This document shows positions 9,283 to 21,358 of a DNA stretch of 64,000 nucleotides, in pieces (positions within the stretch are counted from its first letter, which is position 1; every line of letters starts with the position of its first letter). The notes under the pieces were generated by a model. That model was not told the DNA's origin, did not search any database, and was given only the letters and a program-made list of their open reading frames with translations. Position numbers and translations under genes: made by a program. The stretch lies in the NCBI GenBank assembly GCA_036346225.1, contig JARFIW010001487.1, positions 1 to 64,000 of the forward strand. Reading direction: 5' to 3'. Origin of the DNA: Platerodrilus igneus. Its lineage: Eukaryota > Arthropoda > Insecta > Coleoptera > Lycidae.

Positions 9283-11338
9283 CCTTAGCGGATATTACCG
9301 AAAATTCATAAAAGGTTATGCTCAAATAACAAAGCCCCTAACCAATTGTTTAAAAAAGGGAAACAAAATTGTACATACCCCAGAATTTATCAAAGCAGTA
9401 GATAAAATCAAAAGCATTTTAACAAATCACCCCGTATTAGAATACCCAGACTTTTCGAAACCATTCATATTAACAACGGACGCATCAAATGTAGTCTTAG
9501 GCGCAGTATTAAGCCAAGGAACAGTAGGTAACGATAAACCCATCAGTTACGCATCAAGAACCCTCAACGAAACAAAGCAACGATACAGTACGATAGAGAA
9601 AGAATTGTTAGCCATAATTTGGGCAACAAAGTACTTTAGACCGTACCTATACGGACGGAAATTCTATATATACACCGATCATAGACCATTAGTATGGCTA
9701 TGCAAACTCAAAGAACCTAACTCGAGATTACAAAAATGGAGAATCAGACTAGAAGAATATGATTATGAGATCATATACAAAAAGGGAATTTACAACAATA
9801 ACGCAGACGCTTTAAGTAGAATCCAACTTAACGCACTAGAAACCGAATCAGTAATAGGAAACGTAGACGAAACCGAAATTAGAGAAGACCCAGAAGAAAT
9901 GGAAACCATACATTCGACACAAAATGAAGAACCGGAAACCGCAATTAAAATTTTAAACGAAGCTATAGACATGAAGCTCAATCAATTTATAATCACAGAA
10001 GTTTTAAACAACCCCAACCCTGTAAAATACACGAAAGTGGATAATACGAAAATTTACCAAGTTCAAATAACCAAAGACGACAATGAATTACAGATAATTA
10101 AAATTCTAAAGGAATACACCCCTGAGAAAAAAATATTTTACTTTTATTTTAACACGGAAAACTTGTACAAACGATTTTCGGAAATATATGTAAAACTATT
10201 TAACAATTCTGGCCCCGAACTTATAAGATGCACAAGAAAATTAATAACAATAGACGGCCCTGACGAAATAAACGATGTAATAAGAAACCAACACGAAGGA
10301 AAGACCAACCATCGAGGAATAAACGAGACCCTAAAACAAATCATGAGACGTTACTATTTCAAGGACATGAAAGAATTAACTACAGACTTTATCAATCAGT
10401 GCGAATTATGTGATAAAGCCAAATATGACAGAAAACCCCCAAAGATACCCTTAATGTTGACTAAAACACCAGACAAACCTTTCCAAAAATTACATGCAGA
10501 TACTCTAGTAGTAGAAGCACAAAGTTACCAAACAATCGTGGACGCATTTACGAAAATAGGACAAGCAATACCAATCACTTCTAAAAATAGTATAGACGTA
10601 ACTCAAGGATTTCTACACTATTTTACATTTTACGGAACACCCGAAACAATCACGTTAGACAACGGAAGCAAATTTAAAAACGAAACAATTCAAAACACTT
10701 TGGAATTACACAAAATAAAAATTCACTTTATAACGGAGAACCACCCTGAATCCAACGTACTAATCGAAAGACTACATTCAACCCTATTAGAACAGATCAG
10801 ATTATTAAGAATAAATTACAAGAAAGAACACATAACTAACTTAATGTCATACTCATTAATCGCGTATAATAACACAATTCATTCAACAACAAATTTTACA
10901 CCCTTAGAACTAACCTTAGGACATTCAGATTCACGCAACCCGTACGATATACATTATAACAAAGAAATCTACCAGCAATACGCTAAAGATCATAAAGAGA
11001 AACTAAAAATAACTTATGACAAAGTAAAGGACAAATTAGATAACGATAAAGAACGCATTACCACGACCCGTAGTAAAAACTCAGACATAAACAAATTTTC
11101 CATAGGACAAACCGTATTCGAGAAAAATTACCAAAGTAAAAGACACAAAACGGCACCGAGAAATTTAGGCCCCTTTACAATCAAACGAATATCCGACAAA
11201 AACGTAGCCGCGATAGACGACGGCAAGATAACTAAATATGTTCACCTCAAAAATTTAAGACACCCTGTACTTTCAGATGGACAATCGTCACCCTCACCGT
11301 CAACCTCCACCCAGGTAGAACGGACACTGAAATTGTAA
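9283..11338 (+). CDS. pol: RNase H and integrase domains of pol
   Basis: Open from just after the 9281 break to 11338. The RNase H part has LTTDASNVVLGAVLSQ (about 9472-9519), EKELLAIIWATKYFRPYLYG and YTDHRPLVWL. The integrase has the zinc-binding HHCC region with CELCDKAK near 10400. Its D-D-E core follows: LHADTL near 10490, TLDNGSKF near 10651 and E in NVLIERLHS near 10760. A basic C-terminal tail with LGPFTIKRISDKNVA (about 11163-11205) ends the protein. The env frame begins in another phase within the last 50 bp. Confidence 0.9.
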
Positions 11339-12862
11339 TTGAAAACATAAAGAATAACCCCGGTATACTACCAATAAAATTAGGCAGTATGCAGAACACT
11401 ATAGATTATTGGACCTTTGCACAAAAATTCGATTTAACCGAGCCAAAACAAAAATTTCAAGTAATCAAAAATAATTATTTTCGACTAAAACAATCAATGG
11501 ACACAACAAAATTCGGAAAAGAATACGCAATAGAAATGATGAACTACGACAGTATAACAGAAAACATTTTGAAAAATAAATAAGACAAATTTAATCGACT
11601 AATACCTACAGAACAAATGACGAGAAGAAAAAGAGGACTAATTAACGGATTAGGAAACCTAATCAAAGCAGTTACCGGAAATCTAGATAACCAAGACGCA
11701 GAACGCTATGACAACGCGATACAACAATTGATAGAAAATCAAAACGACATCAAAACCATAATTAGTAACCAAATATCGTTAACTCAATCAACGATCATCA
11801 AATTTAATGAAACCCTAAGAAAATTAGTTAGAAATCAAGATAGTATAGCCAATCGAATAGAAACCTTAGAAAATAACATGCGAACTACCATGTTAGGCAT
11901 GCGAGATTTAATCAGATTCAACACGATATACAACCAAACAATATCAACCCTGACCTTAATTCAACAAATCCTAGCAAAATTAGAAAACGCAGTAACCTTT
12001 GCAAAATTAAATACCCTACATTCAAGTATAATAGAACCAATAGATTTATTAAAAGAATTATTGAGAATAAAATCTTTTATAACTTTCGATGTAAATAGAA
12101 TCAAACATTTTAATATTTGAAAAAATAGCCATAGTTAAAGGCTATGTAAAAAATAACGATATAACATTTATAATAGAAATACCAATAGTAGAGATTGACA
12201 ATTACAAATATTATCACTTATTTGCTTTTCCAATGAAAATGACTAGCACATACCAAGTTATTATTCCAAAAACCAAATTCCTATCCTTAAATGAACAAAG
12301 ATATGGTTATACGAACGACAAATGTAATGAAGTGACATCCAATCAATACTTATGCCAATCATTGACAACAACAACAATTCAAGAAGACAGCCCTTGCAAA
12401 GTACAACTACTAAAATTTACCAATCATTATGAAAATTGTGAAGCCAAACCTGTACAAATCACCAACATAAAAATTCAGAAAGTAACGGAAAATAAATGGA
12501 TAGCCATTTTCCCCACCGAAGTAATCGCAACAATGTATTGCAATCAAGCTGAAAGTAATTTAGCATTAACCGGAAGTAAATTAATCACACTTAAGAAAAA
12601 TTGTTATTTAAAATTAAAAAATGAAATAATTAGAGTTTACCAAGATCCCGTACAAAGCAAGAAATTAGCAAATCTACCCGATTTACAAATCAAGATTACC
12701 CAAGACGAAGACGAAGAAAGAATTCAAAAACCAATGCAATTGGAACACCTGGAATTAGACAACCTAAACAACGCCATGAAACTCATGGAAGATTATAAAG
12801 AACACCTGAACGAGATCAAGACGCCCAAAGTGCACTATGATAACATACAAAATATGTATTAG
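11285..12862 (+). pseudogene. env: env, F-like envelope gene, broken
   Basis: A third ORF after integrase is the mark of errantiviruses. The env frame is open from about 11285, overlaps the end of pol, is cut by TAA at 11581-11583 and resumes at 11617 with a tetrabasic furin-type site RRKR followed by a glycine-rich hydrophobic start (GLINGLGNLI), as in baculovirus-F-like Env. A heptad-rich helical region follows (about 11700-11900). The frame shifts again near 12110. The 12233-12862 part has paired cysteines typical of the ectodomain (NKC, LCQ, PCK, NCEAK, MYCN, KNCYL). I see no membrane anchor before the 12862 stop, so the C-terminus seems lost. Described only; not functional as read. Confidence 0.75.
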
Positions 12863-13015
12863 ATATAAGAATAATAAAGAAAACAGTTTTAGATTTAAGA
12901 AACCCAAAGAAACAAATGTACCCCTAGAAAATATGAATTTTAAATGAGATTAAACGAATTTAATTAAAAATCAAGATGAGGTAAAAACCCTTAATTTTTA
13001 TTGTACGTTGGGAGG
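12863..13015. other. env-LTR spacer with polypurine tract
   Basis: Short non-coding spacer ending in TTGGGAGG directly before AGTTA, consistent with the plus-strand priming tract. Confidence 0.6.
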
Positions 13016-13569
13016 AGTTATGTGATCCCCCATTTATTATATCAATATAAAACTAATACCTAAGAAAGGTATTAGGAAATATTAGGAAAATGCAACAATG
13101 TAATTAAAAAACAATTTGTTACAATATATTTCAGTTATAAACGTTCTCATGTAAACGGAAGCGCTACAAAGTAGCACAAGGATAAGTGACACTGCAGATG
13201 TCAGGTCACAGACAGTCGTAGGAGGTCACGTACCGAGATTACGCAGAAGTAAGTCTGCAACATTGTAATTATGAATAGAGTCAAGTGTAAGCAGACATTA
13301 GGTCTACAAGTTCCCACAGAATTGTAAAGAGGTAAGGAGATTATAAAAGGACCGGGAGCTCCACTCGCGGTCAGTTCATGAAACGTTCAGCTTTTGCATT
13401 GCAGTTCGTAGATAACTCACTGTACAAATAAGTAATAATTTTGGACTTAGAATAATTAATTCAAGATTGTCTAAATTCAATATTTAACTTCTGTATAAAA
13501 CTTAAATAAATGTGTTAAAGTTCAAAGAGTCTTTTTAAAAAGAACCGCTCGAAGCCACGAACCTTAACT
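13016..13569 (+). repeat. 3' LTR of the errantivirus-like element
   Basis: Begins AGTTATGTGATCCC after a purine tract and ends CCTTAACT, giving the AGTTA...TAACT inverted ends of gypsy-type errantiviruses. Length 554 bp. There is no second LTR to compare. Confidence 0.75.
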
Positions 13570-13646
13570 CGCGTAGCGCAATAATAATAAATAACGGCAC
13601 GTGCGCCGAAATAATTTTAAATAATTAATGAGGCGATTTTATAACG

Positions 13647-14174
13647 ATGACCGAAATAAAAACGGGGTTAAATACGTTTTACGTGATTAGCGCGTATTTT
13701 CCACCGGTCGATTGCCGACGGGAAAATCCTGAAACCGAGGACTTAATAAACCATATCGAAAGCATTTTTCGTAAAATTGGAAAGCATAAAAAACTAATAA
13801 TCGGTGGAGACTTTAATGCCAAGTCGCCACTATGGGGTAGCCCTATCGAAGACGCTAGAGACTCGCAGGTTGTCGATCTTTTGACGGATTGGGATCTTAG
13901 TGTGATAAACACTAATGATTCACCTACGTTTGAGGGGCATAGAGGCAGCAGTTTTATAGGTATTACTGCAGCCTCGCACGAGATGTTAGGGAAAATTCAT
14001 AATTGGGAACTTAGGTCGGACGAGGTAACGCTCTCTGAGCACAAATTAATTACGTGGGATATTGATGCTGAGAAAGGCCAAAACGAGCAACTAACTATCT
14101 TTCCGCGGTTCTGCAATAAAAAAGATTGGGAGCGGTTTAAACAAAAGTTCGGGAAAAGCATTCCAGCGCTCTAG
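13647..14174 (+). pseudogene. Apurinic-type endonuclease domain of ORF2
   Basis: A 175-codon frame with VISAYFPP (about residue 11), IIGGDFNAKSPLWGS (about 52-66), PTFEGHRGSSFIGITAAS and SEHKLITWDID (the C-terminal S-D/E-H motif). The N-terminal motif with the first catalytic Asn/Glu is absent, so the domain is incomplete. The frame stops at 14172-14174. Style matches the R1/LOA group rather than Jockey. Confidence 0.85.
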
Positions 14175-14269
14175 AATGAGCTATTAAACTGCCGAGAGGC
14201 AGACGAAATAGAAACACTGCGGTAAAATTAAACGACGCGGTGGTAGACGCGTCGTCGTACTCGTTGCCG

Positions 14270-14740
14270 CCAAAAAAGCATTTAAAGATAGCGTGCCCTG
14301 GTGGACACGAGAACTAACCACTAAGCGGGCAGAAACGCGTAACCTAAGGCGCCGCTATCAACGCGCTTCGTGAGATATAAGAGAACAACGGCGACTCGAA
14401 TATAATCAAAGTTACCGCGAATTATTAATAGAAGAAACGCGAACGAATAAATTTAAAGAATTTTGCACGCGAAACTCAGAGAAAGAACCATGGGGAACCG
14501 CATACCGCATAATTAGAGGAAAACAACAAAAAATCGCGCTCGGTAATATAAAGAAAGCAAATGGCGAATACACGGACGGTTTTTAAACCACGGCGGAATA
14601 TTTATTAGAAAAATTCTTCCCTTCGGATAATCCCGAGCAGGAAAAAGGGTTGCATGATTTAGTTCGTCGGAAGCTGCAGAGGCGCAAGGAACAGGTGCCG
14701 ATAAGGCAATTCTAGTTCACGAGGTTGTCAGGGCTCTTAG
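14270..14740 (+). pseudogene. Linker between endonuclease and RT, broken
   Basis: Reading continues in another frame with VPWWTRELTTKRAETRNLRRRYQ-type sequence (about 14290-14370), the usual linker just upstream of RT in this group, then RELLIEETR and FCTRNSEKEPWG (about 14410-14500). Stops interrupt near 14371 and 14584. Confidence 0.65.
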
Positions 14741-14744
14741 GAGG

Positions 14745-15656
14745 ATGAACCCTAAAAAGGCGCCGGGCCATGACGGAATCACCTCAGACGCAGCTCTGAA
14801 GGCGTGCCTGTTAGCCCCGTGTGTCTTTGCCGGGTTGTTTAATCTTTGTTTAGAGAGGGGCGTATTTCCGCGTTGCTGGAAAATCCAGAACGTGAAATTT
14901 ATCCCGAAACCCAAAAAGGCGGATGCATCAGACCCGGTCAGCTATCGTCCAATTAGCTTGCTACCAGTGCTGGGGTAAGCTTTACATCGCGTCATGACTA
15001 CGCAAGTTGAGCACTTAGTGCGAGACAGCGACGGTTTTAATAAACGACAGTTTGGTTTTATGGAGGGTAAGTCGACTATCGACGCGTTGGAGTTTGTTGT
15101 CGGAGAAATTAAACAGGTAAGAGATGCTAAAGAGCACTGTGTTGTTGTTGCTTTGGACATTTCAGGAGCATTTGATGCTGCCTGGTGGCCATTAATCGTA
15201 TGCGAGTTAGAACGTAGTGGTTGTCCGCGGAACTTGATGTCTTTAGTCAAGAGTTATTTCCTGGGGCGACTGGCACAGGTTGAAATTCCGAGTGAAGTTT
15301 TGTCACGCGAGGTGGAAAGAGGATGCCCGCAGGGGTCATGCTCTGGTCCCACATTTTGGAAGTTGTTGTATGAAAGTATCTTTAGGGTCAAGTTGCCCGC
15401 AGGATGCTTAATCTTTGGATTTGCGGATGACACGCTTTTAATTATCAGATCGCGATTATTAATGGACATGCGAACCAAACCAAACGAGGCGCTAAATAAA
15501 TTGTACGAATGGTCGCGGAAAGTAAAATTACAATTCAATACATCTAAATCGGAGGCGCTTTATTTCGGGACGAAATCGGAACAACGACCCACCAGGCTAG
15601 AGCTAGGGGGGGGAGAAAATCCCGTTCAAAGAAACCATCACGTAACTCGGCGTTAA
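14745..15656 (+). pseudogene. Reverse transcriptase domain of ORF2
   Basis: MNPKKAPGHDGI opens the RT. YRPISLLPVLG follows, then an in-frame TAA at 14976-14978. The same frame continues with FGFMEGKSTIDAL, VVALDISGAFDAAWW (catalytic Asp), RGCPQGSCSGP and the FADDTLLI active site (about 15417-15440). The frame is lost at a run of eight G at 15606-15613. The thumb continues in another phase. Two interruptions make it inactive as read. Confidence 0.9.
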
Positions 15657-15681
15657 AATAGACGATAAATTAAATTGGAAA

Positions 15682-16548
15682 GTGCACGTACAGTATGTAA
15701 AAAGTAAGGGCGGAGAAATATCAAATAGAAAGATGGCGTCGGCGAAAATAAACTGGGGTTTCCGAAGCGAATCGCTGAGGACGGTCTATGCCGGAGCAAT
15801 TGAACCGGCAATGCTGTACGCAGCATCCGTATGGGCGGAAGGTTGTAAAGTCCGGGAGATGCATCAATTAACGAGCGTACAACGTATAACCGCGGTAAAG
15901 GCGGCGAGGGCATACAGGACCACCTCCACGGAGGCGGTCCTGGTAATCAGTAGGACTCTCCCTATCGAACATGTTGTTAGGGAAATTAGAGATAGCAGAC
16001 TTATAGATATAGGAAAAGGGCGCGAAATTATCGAAGATATTAATCTTGGTAATAGGGACGTTGCAAGAAAGATTGTGGTCTCACAGTTGGGGCACCCGGC
16101 CGATATTAGAGGAATCGAGTTTGTCGAAGGTGATCGGGACGCGACGGGTATCAGAATTTGCACGGACGGTTCACGTATGGATGACGAGTAAGCAGGCGCG
16201 GCGTTTGTCGTGTTTAAGCAGGAAAGGGAGGTGTTCCGGTTTCAAAACGAACTCGCGAACTGGAGCACTATCTTCCGGTGCGAATTGGTAGCCATACGAG
16301 GGGCTATCGATTACGTAATAAATCACACGGGCAGAGACGATTATTATATAATCAGCGACAGTATTTCAGCGCTGACCGCATTAACTAACATGAACACCTC
16401 GACAGACCTCCAGGCGGACGTCTGGAAAATAGTGCATACAGTGCTCGAGTTTCGACGTTTAAAGTTCTGTCGGGTTAGGTCGTACGATGGTAACGCAGGA
16501 AATGATAGGGGTGACGCATTAGCTAAAGAGGCGGCAGTAGAGGGGTAG
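15682..16548 (+). pseudogene. C-terminal thumb and RNase H domain of ORF2
   Basis: The frame contains WGFRSESLRTVYAGAIEP and LYAASVWAEG (about 15755-15840), typical of the post-RT region. RNase H follows: CTDGSRMDD near 16160, an in-frame TAA at 16189-16191, then AGAAFVVF, CELVAIRGAIDYV, ISDSISALTAL and GNDRGDALAKEAA to the stop at 16546-16548. The D-E-D and the late Asp are all visible. The stop itself lies in sequence that matches the Polinton end, so the natural C-terminus may be missing. Confidence 0.8.
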
Positions 16549-16900
16549 GGCCGGTCCTAATTCAAAACGTGTTCAGACGTATTCTCCATATGTAAAATAC
16601 ACGTGCACCGTTTTGAATTAGGATCGGCCTTATATAATTTCAATGTAAAATAGTTGTGAAAACATTTCAATGTAAAATAGTTGTAAAAACATGAATTCTT
16701 ATATACTTTCTATGTAAAATACTTGTGGGCACGTTTTGAATTAGGATCGGCTTTATATTACTTTCAATGAAACATACTTCAAAGCACACATATGTTGAAA
16801 AATGTAAGTGCAGAGAAAAATGTGTGTAGCTGTTTTGAATTCGGTTTTCTAGCGAGAAGTTATAAAGTATGACAGATGCAAAATATCGCATTTAAGTCAA

Positions 16901-17134
16901 TTGTGTTTAATTAAAGTGGATTTTGATTTATGTTTTTTATTTATGTTTAGAGGCTGCAAATACACATGGGTCGGTTTCAATTCAAAATGTGTTCACTCTT
17001 GTGATAGGTTGAAAATTGGGTTGGCAAAGTACGCAGATGGTGGTAATCTGCTATATAATGAGATTGCTCCTAATATTAATTTAATTAGTCAAAGTTTACT
17101 GCATATATTTACATACAAACATGTATATAATTGA
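16901..17134 (+). CDS. Arm ORF 1 (77 codons), hypothetical, left copy
   Basis: Starts MCLIKVDFDLCFLFMF and contains SKCVHSCDRLKIGLAKYADGG. The right arm carries the same 77-codon frame (45609-45842, minus) with only a few substitutions. It overlaps the start of arm ORF 2 by 12 bp in another frame, so the two may be a bicistronic pair or one frameshifted gene. The N-terminus is hydrophobic and could be a signal or simply AT-rich DNA. Not recognised. Confidence 0.4.
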   Translation: MCLIKVDFDLCFLFMFRGCKYTWVGFNSKCVHSCDRLKIGLAKYADGGNLLYNEIAPNINLISQSLLHIFTYKHVYN

Positions 17135-17619
17135 TATTCAGGGATTTAAATACAAGAAAAACGAGTTTGTGTGCAAAGAAATTTCGGTTTTGGACTGGTT
17201 GGAAGGTGTTGTTTGACATCAAGTTTTTAAACTGCTAATGCAGTCTAGTTGTTTGAGCCAAGATCATACAAAAATAGCGACTGGGTGACAAGGAATATTC
17301 ATGGTTTTCTTGGGATGAATTTTCAACGGCTGGAATGGTGTCATCATATATAGCGCTTTATTTGAAGCAAATTATCCCACCCGGTGAAGAAGTATTTGTG
17401 AAGGGTCTAGAAAAGAAGAAATTGATTGAAACCTATCTAATGCAAAAAGTTGTAACTGATATGCTTGCACTAGGTTGTCCTAAGCTATCGGAGTTAAAAA
17501 TCAACAATCGTTTAAAATATAACATTCATTGTTGTAGACACAGAAATAATAATCTGCAATGTGCAAAACAAAATACCTTGTTATTAAAAGAATGGCTTGA
17601 TAATAATAAAAATCAATAG
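17123..17619 (+). pseudogene. Arm ORF 2, left copy, interrupted
   Basis: Begins MYIIDIQGFKYKKNEFVCKE, hits an in-frame TGA near 17213 where the right copy has Trp, shifts frame near 17270 and ends in the open frame 17335-17619 (with VFVKGLEKKKLIE, MLALGCPKLSEL and a Cys/His cluster HCCRHRNNNLQC). Read with the intact right-arm copy (45122-45622), it is a roughly 166-residue protein. The D-x-Q/E start and the later D suggest an RNase H-fold or DEDD-type nuclease, but this is inference from layout only. Confidence 0.5.
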
Positions 17620-17668
17620 AAAGATTGTGTCTGTATTATTTATTTTAATATAATTTTACAATGTTAGC

Positions 17669-17841
17669 CGAAGCAAATTATCCGACCCGGTGAAGAAGTA
17701 TGTGTGAAGGGTCTAGAAAAGAAGAAATGCATGGAAACCTATCTATTGCAAAATGTTATAGGTACGGCAATAATAGTCTGCAATGTGCAAAACAAAATAC
17801 TTTGTTATTAAAAGAATGGTTTGATAATAATAAAAAACAAT
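17669..17841 (+). repeat. Partial tandem copy of arm ORF 2 end
   Basis: Repeats GAAGCAAATTATCC...GTGAAGGGTCTAGAAAAGAAG and the AAAGAATGG end of the ORF with an internal deletion. The right arm has the same partial copy at about 44905-45070, so the duplication predates the arm pairing or was copied between arms. Confidence 0.8.
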
Positions 17842-17905
17842 AGAAAAGATTGTGTCTGTATTATTATTGTAGTCAGTAAGAAATCTTTAATGCTGATGTC
17901 TTGTA

Positions 17906-19680
17906 ATACTTTTTGCTTCCACTCGTTGGATACAAGTGAAGCTTTACTTGTTCGGGGCTAAGTCTGAGAATTACCCCAAGGGTGAGCAATGAGAAAGGGC
18001 GTGGGGATGGTATAAACTCTACAATAAGCTAACATAAAGAAGAAAAAGGGGAAATGAGCGCCACTGTATCTATATGGATGATAACACAAGAAATTCAATA
18101 CTCGTATGAGAAGATACAGAAACTCATGGGATATAAGCACCATAAAAAACTTACAACTTAATGAACTAACACATCTGGAAGCCTATGGAACATACTTACA
18201 ACCTCTTCAATCTCAATGATCCTGAAAGAAAAAGTACACAACAAATTTTCTATTAAAAAGACACTGTTTGTGCTTTTTAATAGAAAAGCATAGTAGTAAT
18301 TACGGGTGGATAATGTTGAGATTACCACACCAAAGATATTTGAATCAAAAATGAATACCTAGAACAAATCAGTTGTAGCATATCTGTGTTTTTTTAAATT
18401 ACTTCAGCATTCGTCTAATTTCATTATTCAAAAAATTTATTTTCTTTAAGATATTCTTATTAAAATTAATTGATCATGGAATAAAAAACTTGAGTCCAAA
18501 AATGAAATTTTATATAGTTTCTCTCTTTTCGTTTTTTTCGAATATGATTACAAATACAAAATAATAAAATTGAATTCTTTATAATCTGTCTAGACATAAC
18601 AAGACCTTAATTTTAATAATATCTCATAACAAGGTTTCTGATACCAAATGGACAGATCTGTTTATTGGTTTACATGTATTTCACATTAGTTTAATTTATT
18701 TCTTTATAAAAATTTAAATCACGTGCAGCTAACTTGGATAAATAAAATTTCAACTTATTCAAGTATAATGACCTTATTAAAATTTGACATCTGTAATGAA
18801 CTTTTTTAAAAAACAGGAAATGGACTTTGGAATCACTATATTTTAACACATGGATGCTCCGCGTGTCTTACAAAATTATTTTAATAGTATTTCTTAACAA
18901 TTATATTCCACGTTGTTCTTCGTGCACAAAATTTAGTATAATTAAACAACCTTCGATTACAATTTTATGTGAGCACTTTTAAAGTCTCACAAACATAACA
19001 AAAGAAAGGTTTGATACCTGTTTTTAATGAAGATGTTACCCCTAGTTATCGAACTGCGATGCACATTTTCTGGAATCCGCTTACTAACTTGTTGCAACAA
19101 AACATCGAACAAAAGCTGTAATTTCTTAATAAACGAACGTTGTCCCAATCTCTTTACATGTATTTCTAGTTACTTCATGCGCGTTAACAAATAACAAATA
19201 CCGACTCGAACCATTTTTAAACTACCACATCACGCCTATTCTGAGGCCCCACTTATGAAAAACTTGGGAGCCCATCTGTATATGATGCAGTCTGGACTAC
19301 ATTCTCAAATACAATGGCTGGCTTGGTTATTCATTCCGAGCAAGTAAGGAACGGCTCATCTGCTTTGCGCGTCACCTCGTGACCGTATTCACGCAAGCGC
19401 TATCCTAATTTTAACGACTGAAAGGATATAATCCGCTTGTAGATTAGGCAACACACACGACTAGTTCCCTTTTAAATATGTTTTCTGAGTGTATATTATT
19501 ATTAAATATTTCTGGGTAAAGCATTTAAGCTAATTAAACGGTCATGATTTCCTGTTCCATTGTGGAATTGTTTCTTTCAGATATAACAGTATCAAATACA
19601 AGAATCAAATATCACAGACTAAAAATGCACAGATGTGATTCTTCCAAAAATAGTGCTACAGAATATATATTCGATACAGT
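17906..19680. other. Block present only in the left arm
   Basis: Flanking arm sequence is contiguous on the right (near 44845) but split here by about 1.77 kb. AT-rich, no coding frame of note, no clear terminal repeats or target duplication. It is either an unrecognised non-autonomous insertion or sequence deleted from the right arm. Confidence 0.6.
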
Positions 19681-20595
19681 CTGCAGAAAAAAAACAATTA
19701 AACTCAGACAGCACGAATGGGACTCTCAACCCTGAAAGCAATTATAATTGATTAACGCAATAGCTCTTTACTGGTTTTACAACATTTAACAAATTGTACA
19801 GGTATCTCGAAAAATTTGCCAAAGACACACAGATATACAGACTGACTGCACCAATTTTCTTATTCTCGCTTTTAAAGAATAACAAGTTGTAGTTATTAAA
19901 TCGCGAACTCAGTTTATCTGCAAGAAATATATAAACGAGGAAATTTATGAAATGCTCCAACTTCAAAAAAACTAGAAATAAATCTATTGAAATACATGCT
20001 AACGTTGCAATTGGTGGATCTGCTCACGGAGTAAACAATTTTTTCCAGCACTTCATTTGGATTGACTATAAACTACTCAATAATTTTAACCTAACCACTA
20101 TCATTATTCTTTTCCTGAAAAGGGCAATTTTATAAAAAGTTTTCATTTTGATTTGTTCTATAGAACACAACTACAACTTGACAATAAAGATTGAGCGATT
20201 ATCACACACATATCTTGAGTATATATAAAAATATTAAACAACAAGAACCGCAGAAAACTCAACCCATGTCAGACAGCTTTTTTTCTTGTCAACGATAGTC
20301 TAGTCTAATGCTTCTTCAGCATTTGCATTTCCATAGTTACGTACTGAAGGCAACTCTGCAATTTTAGATCACATGCATTTCTAATTTCAATTGCAAAAAA
20401 TATGAAAGCATCTATTTGAAATGCATTTCTAACTTTAATCGCAAAAAAATGAGAGCGTCTATTCGAAATATGCACTCAGATTAAAAGTCAAAAATTGTTT
20501 TACACCGTTCTGTAAACTGAGATTACGTAGTTATTAAATCGGGAGTAATGTGAAATAAAACACACAATGTATTTCTCTTTATTGTAATTTATAAA

Positions 20596-20599
<4 letters not shown>

Positions 20600-20639
<40 letters not shown>
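20600..20639. repeat. (TA)n microsatellite in left arm
   Basis: Uninterrupted TA run. Its counterpart in the right arm (36605-36634) is the insertion point of Gypsy A. Confidence 0.95.
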
Positions 20640-20640
<1 letters not shown>

Positions 20641-20740
20641 GTTATGTACTCTAAAATAAACATACTATAATTTACTTAAGTTCCCAAATATAAAGAACAG
20701 TTCTAACTCACTCCAACTCTGAATTGTAAAAAATATTGCA

Positions 20741-21158
20741 TGTTATCGAATACCCGTTCTCCGTAACGGGATACAAATAGAACCACCTTGAGTGCAAAAT
20801 GCCGTAAACAAGGGGTTCCGAGATAGAGCGTGGACTGTAATTATTAAGGGGTGAGGGTGAGAACAGTTTAAAGGAGTAGAATCATACAAAGGCATAAAAA
20901 CACTTACTGAAAGTTCCTTGGGCACTTGAGAGGCACTAGACACTGTAACTACCGCTTTTGGCCAAGGGTTGAAGGAAAGGAGGGAGACAGGAAAGGAAGA
21001 GTCTAATGCCGGATTAGAAGATAAGAGCAGACTTATTTTTACTAGTTGTGGCTATCACGAGACTTGACGACCGACTCACATTAACTAGCGCGAACCATTC
21101 GGACCCGCTCGCGCGGAGAGAGGGAATGCCCCGAACGGGGACAGATATGGCGCGTACA
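20741..21158 (-). repeat. BEL LTR (3' copy)
   Basis: TGTTATCG...CGTACA, 418 bp. It differs from the other LTR at roughly ten positions, mostly transitions. Confidence 0.95.
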
Positions 21159-21358
21159 TACCGCCCACCTAAAATTAAGAAAAAATTTTACAATAAAAAC
21201 GAAATATAATTAGAGCTAGGCATTTCCTCCTAGCCGCAGAGTACGGTTAACCCGCCGATACTCGGGTGGGGGAGAAGAAAACAAAGAGAAAGAAAACAAC
21301 TAAAAGAGTGACTAAAATCGTAAAAAAAATTAAAAATATCCTAACGAAAATTTAAGCA

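Larger units (their letters stand above)
7022..13569 (+). mobile_element. Errantivirus-like LTR retroelement, 5' truncated
   Basis: Gag C-terminal half, protease, RT-RNase H, integrase and an env gene occur in order and are followed by a 554-bp LTR (13016-13569) bounded by AGTTA and TAACT. There is no 5' LTR, primer-binding site or gag start. The sequence changes abruptly at about 7022. The A-rich coding strand (AT-rich third positions, many AAT/AAC) differs from the non-LTR element downstream. In-frame stops at 7434-7436, 7922-7924 and 11581-11583 and several frameshifts mean it is not an active copy as read. Confidence 0.9.
13570..16548 (+). mobile_element. R1/LOA-like non-LTR retrotransposon, 5' incomplete
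   Basis: Endonuclease, RT and RNase H parts of one ORF2 are in order on the plus strand. The 5' end is cut by the errantivirus LTR at 13569, with ORF1 and the first endonuclease motifs missing. The 3' end abuts the Polinton-like terminus at about 16536-16548, with no poly-A or 3' repeat seen. GC content is higher than in the flanking elements. Confidence 0.85.
16536..20740 (+). repeat. Left inverted arm, outer part
   Basis: Reverse complement of 43909-46377, except for a left-only block at about 17906-19680. It starts with subterminal repeats (CCTAATTCAAAAC and its reverse), then two ORFs, then a (TA)n tract at 20600-20639. It is cut by BEL at 20740/20741, where TTGCA is the target duplication. 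Confidence 0.9.

Noticed and set aside
7022..16548. Errantivirus inserted in the non-LTR element as a clean nested pair
   Set aside because: No 5' part of the non-LTR element precedes 7022 and no target duplication can be shown; simple juxtaposition after rearrangement is equally possible.
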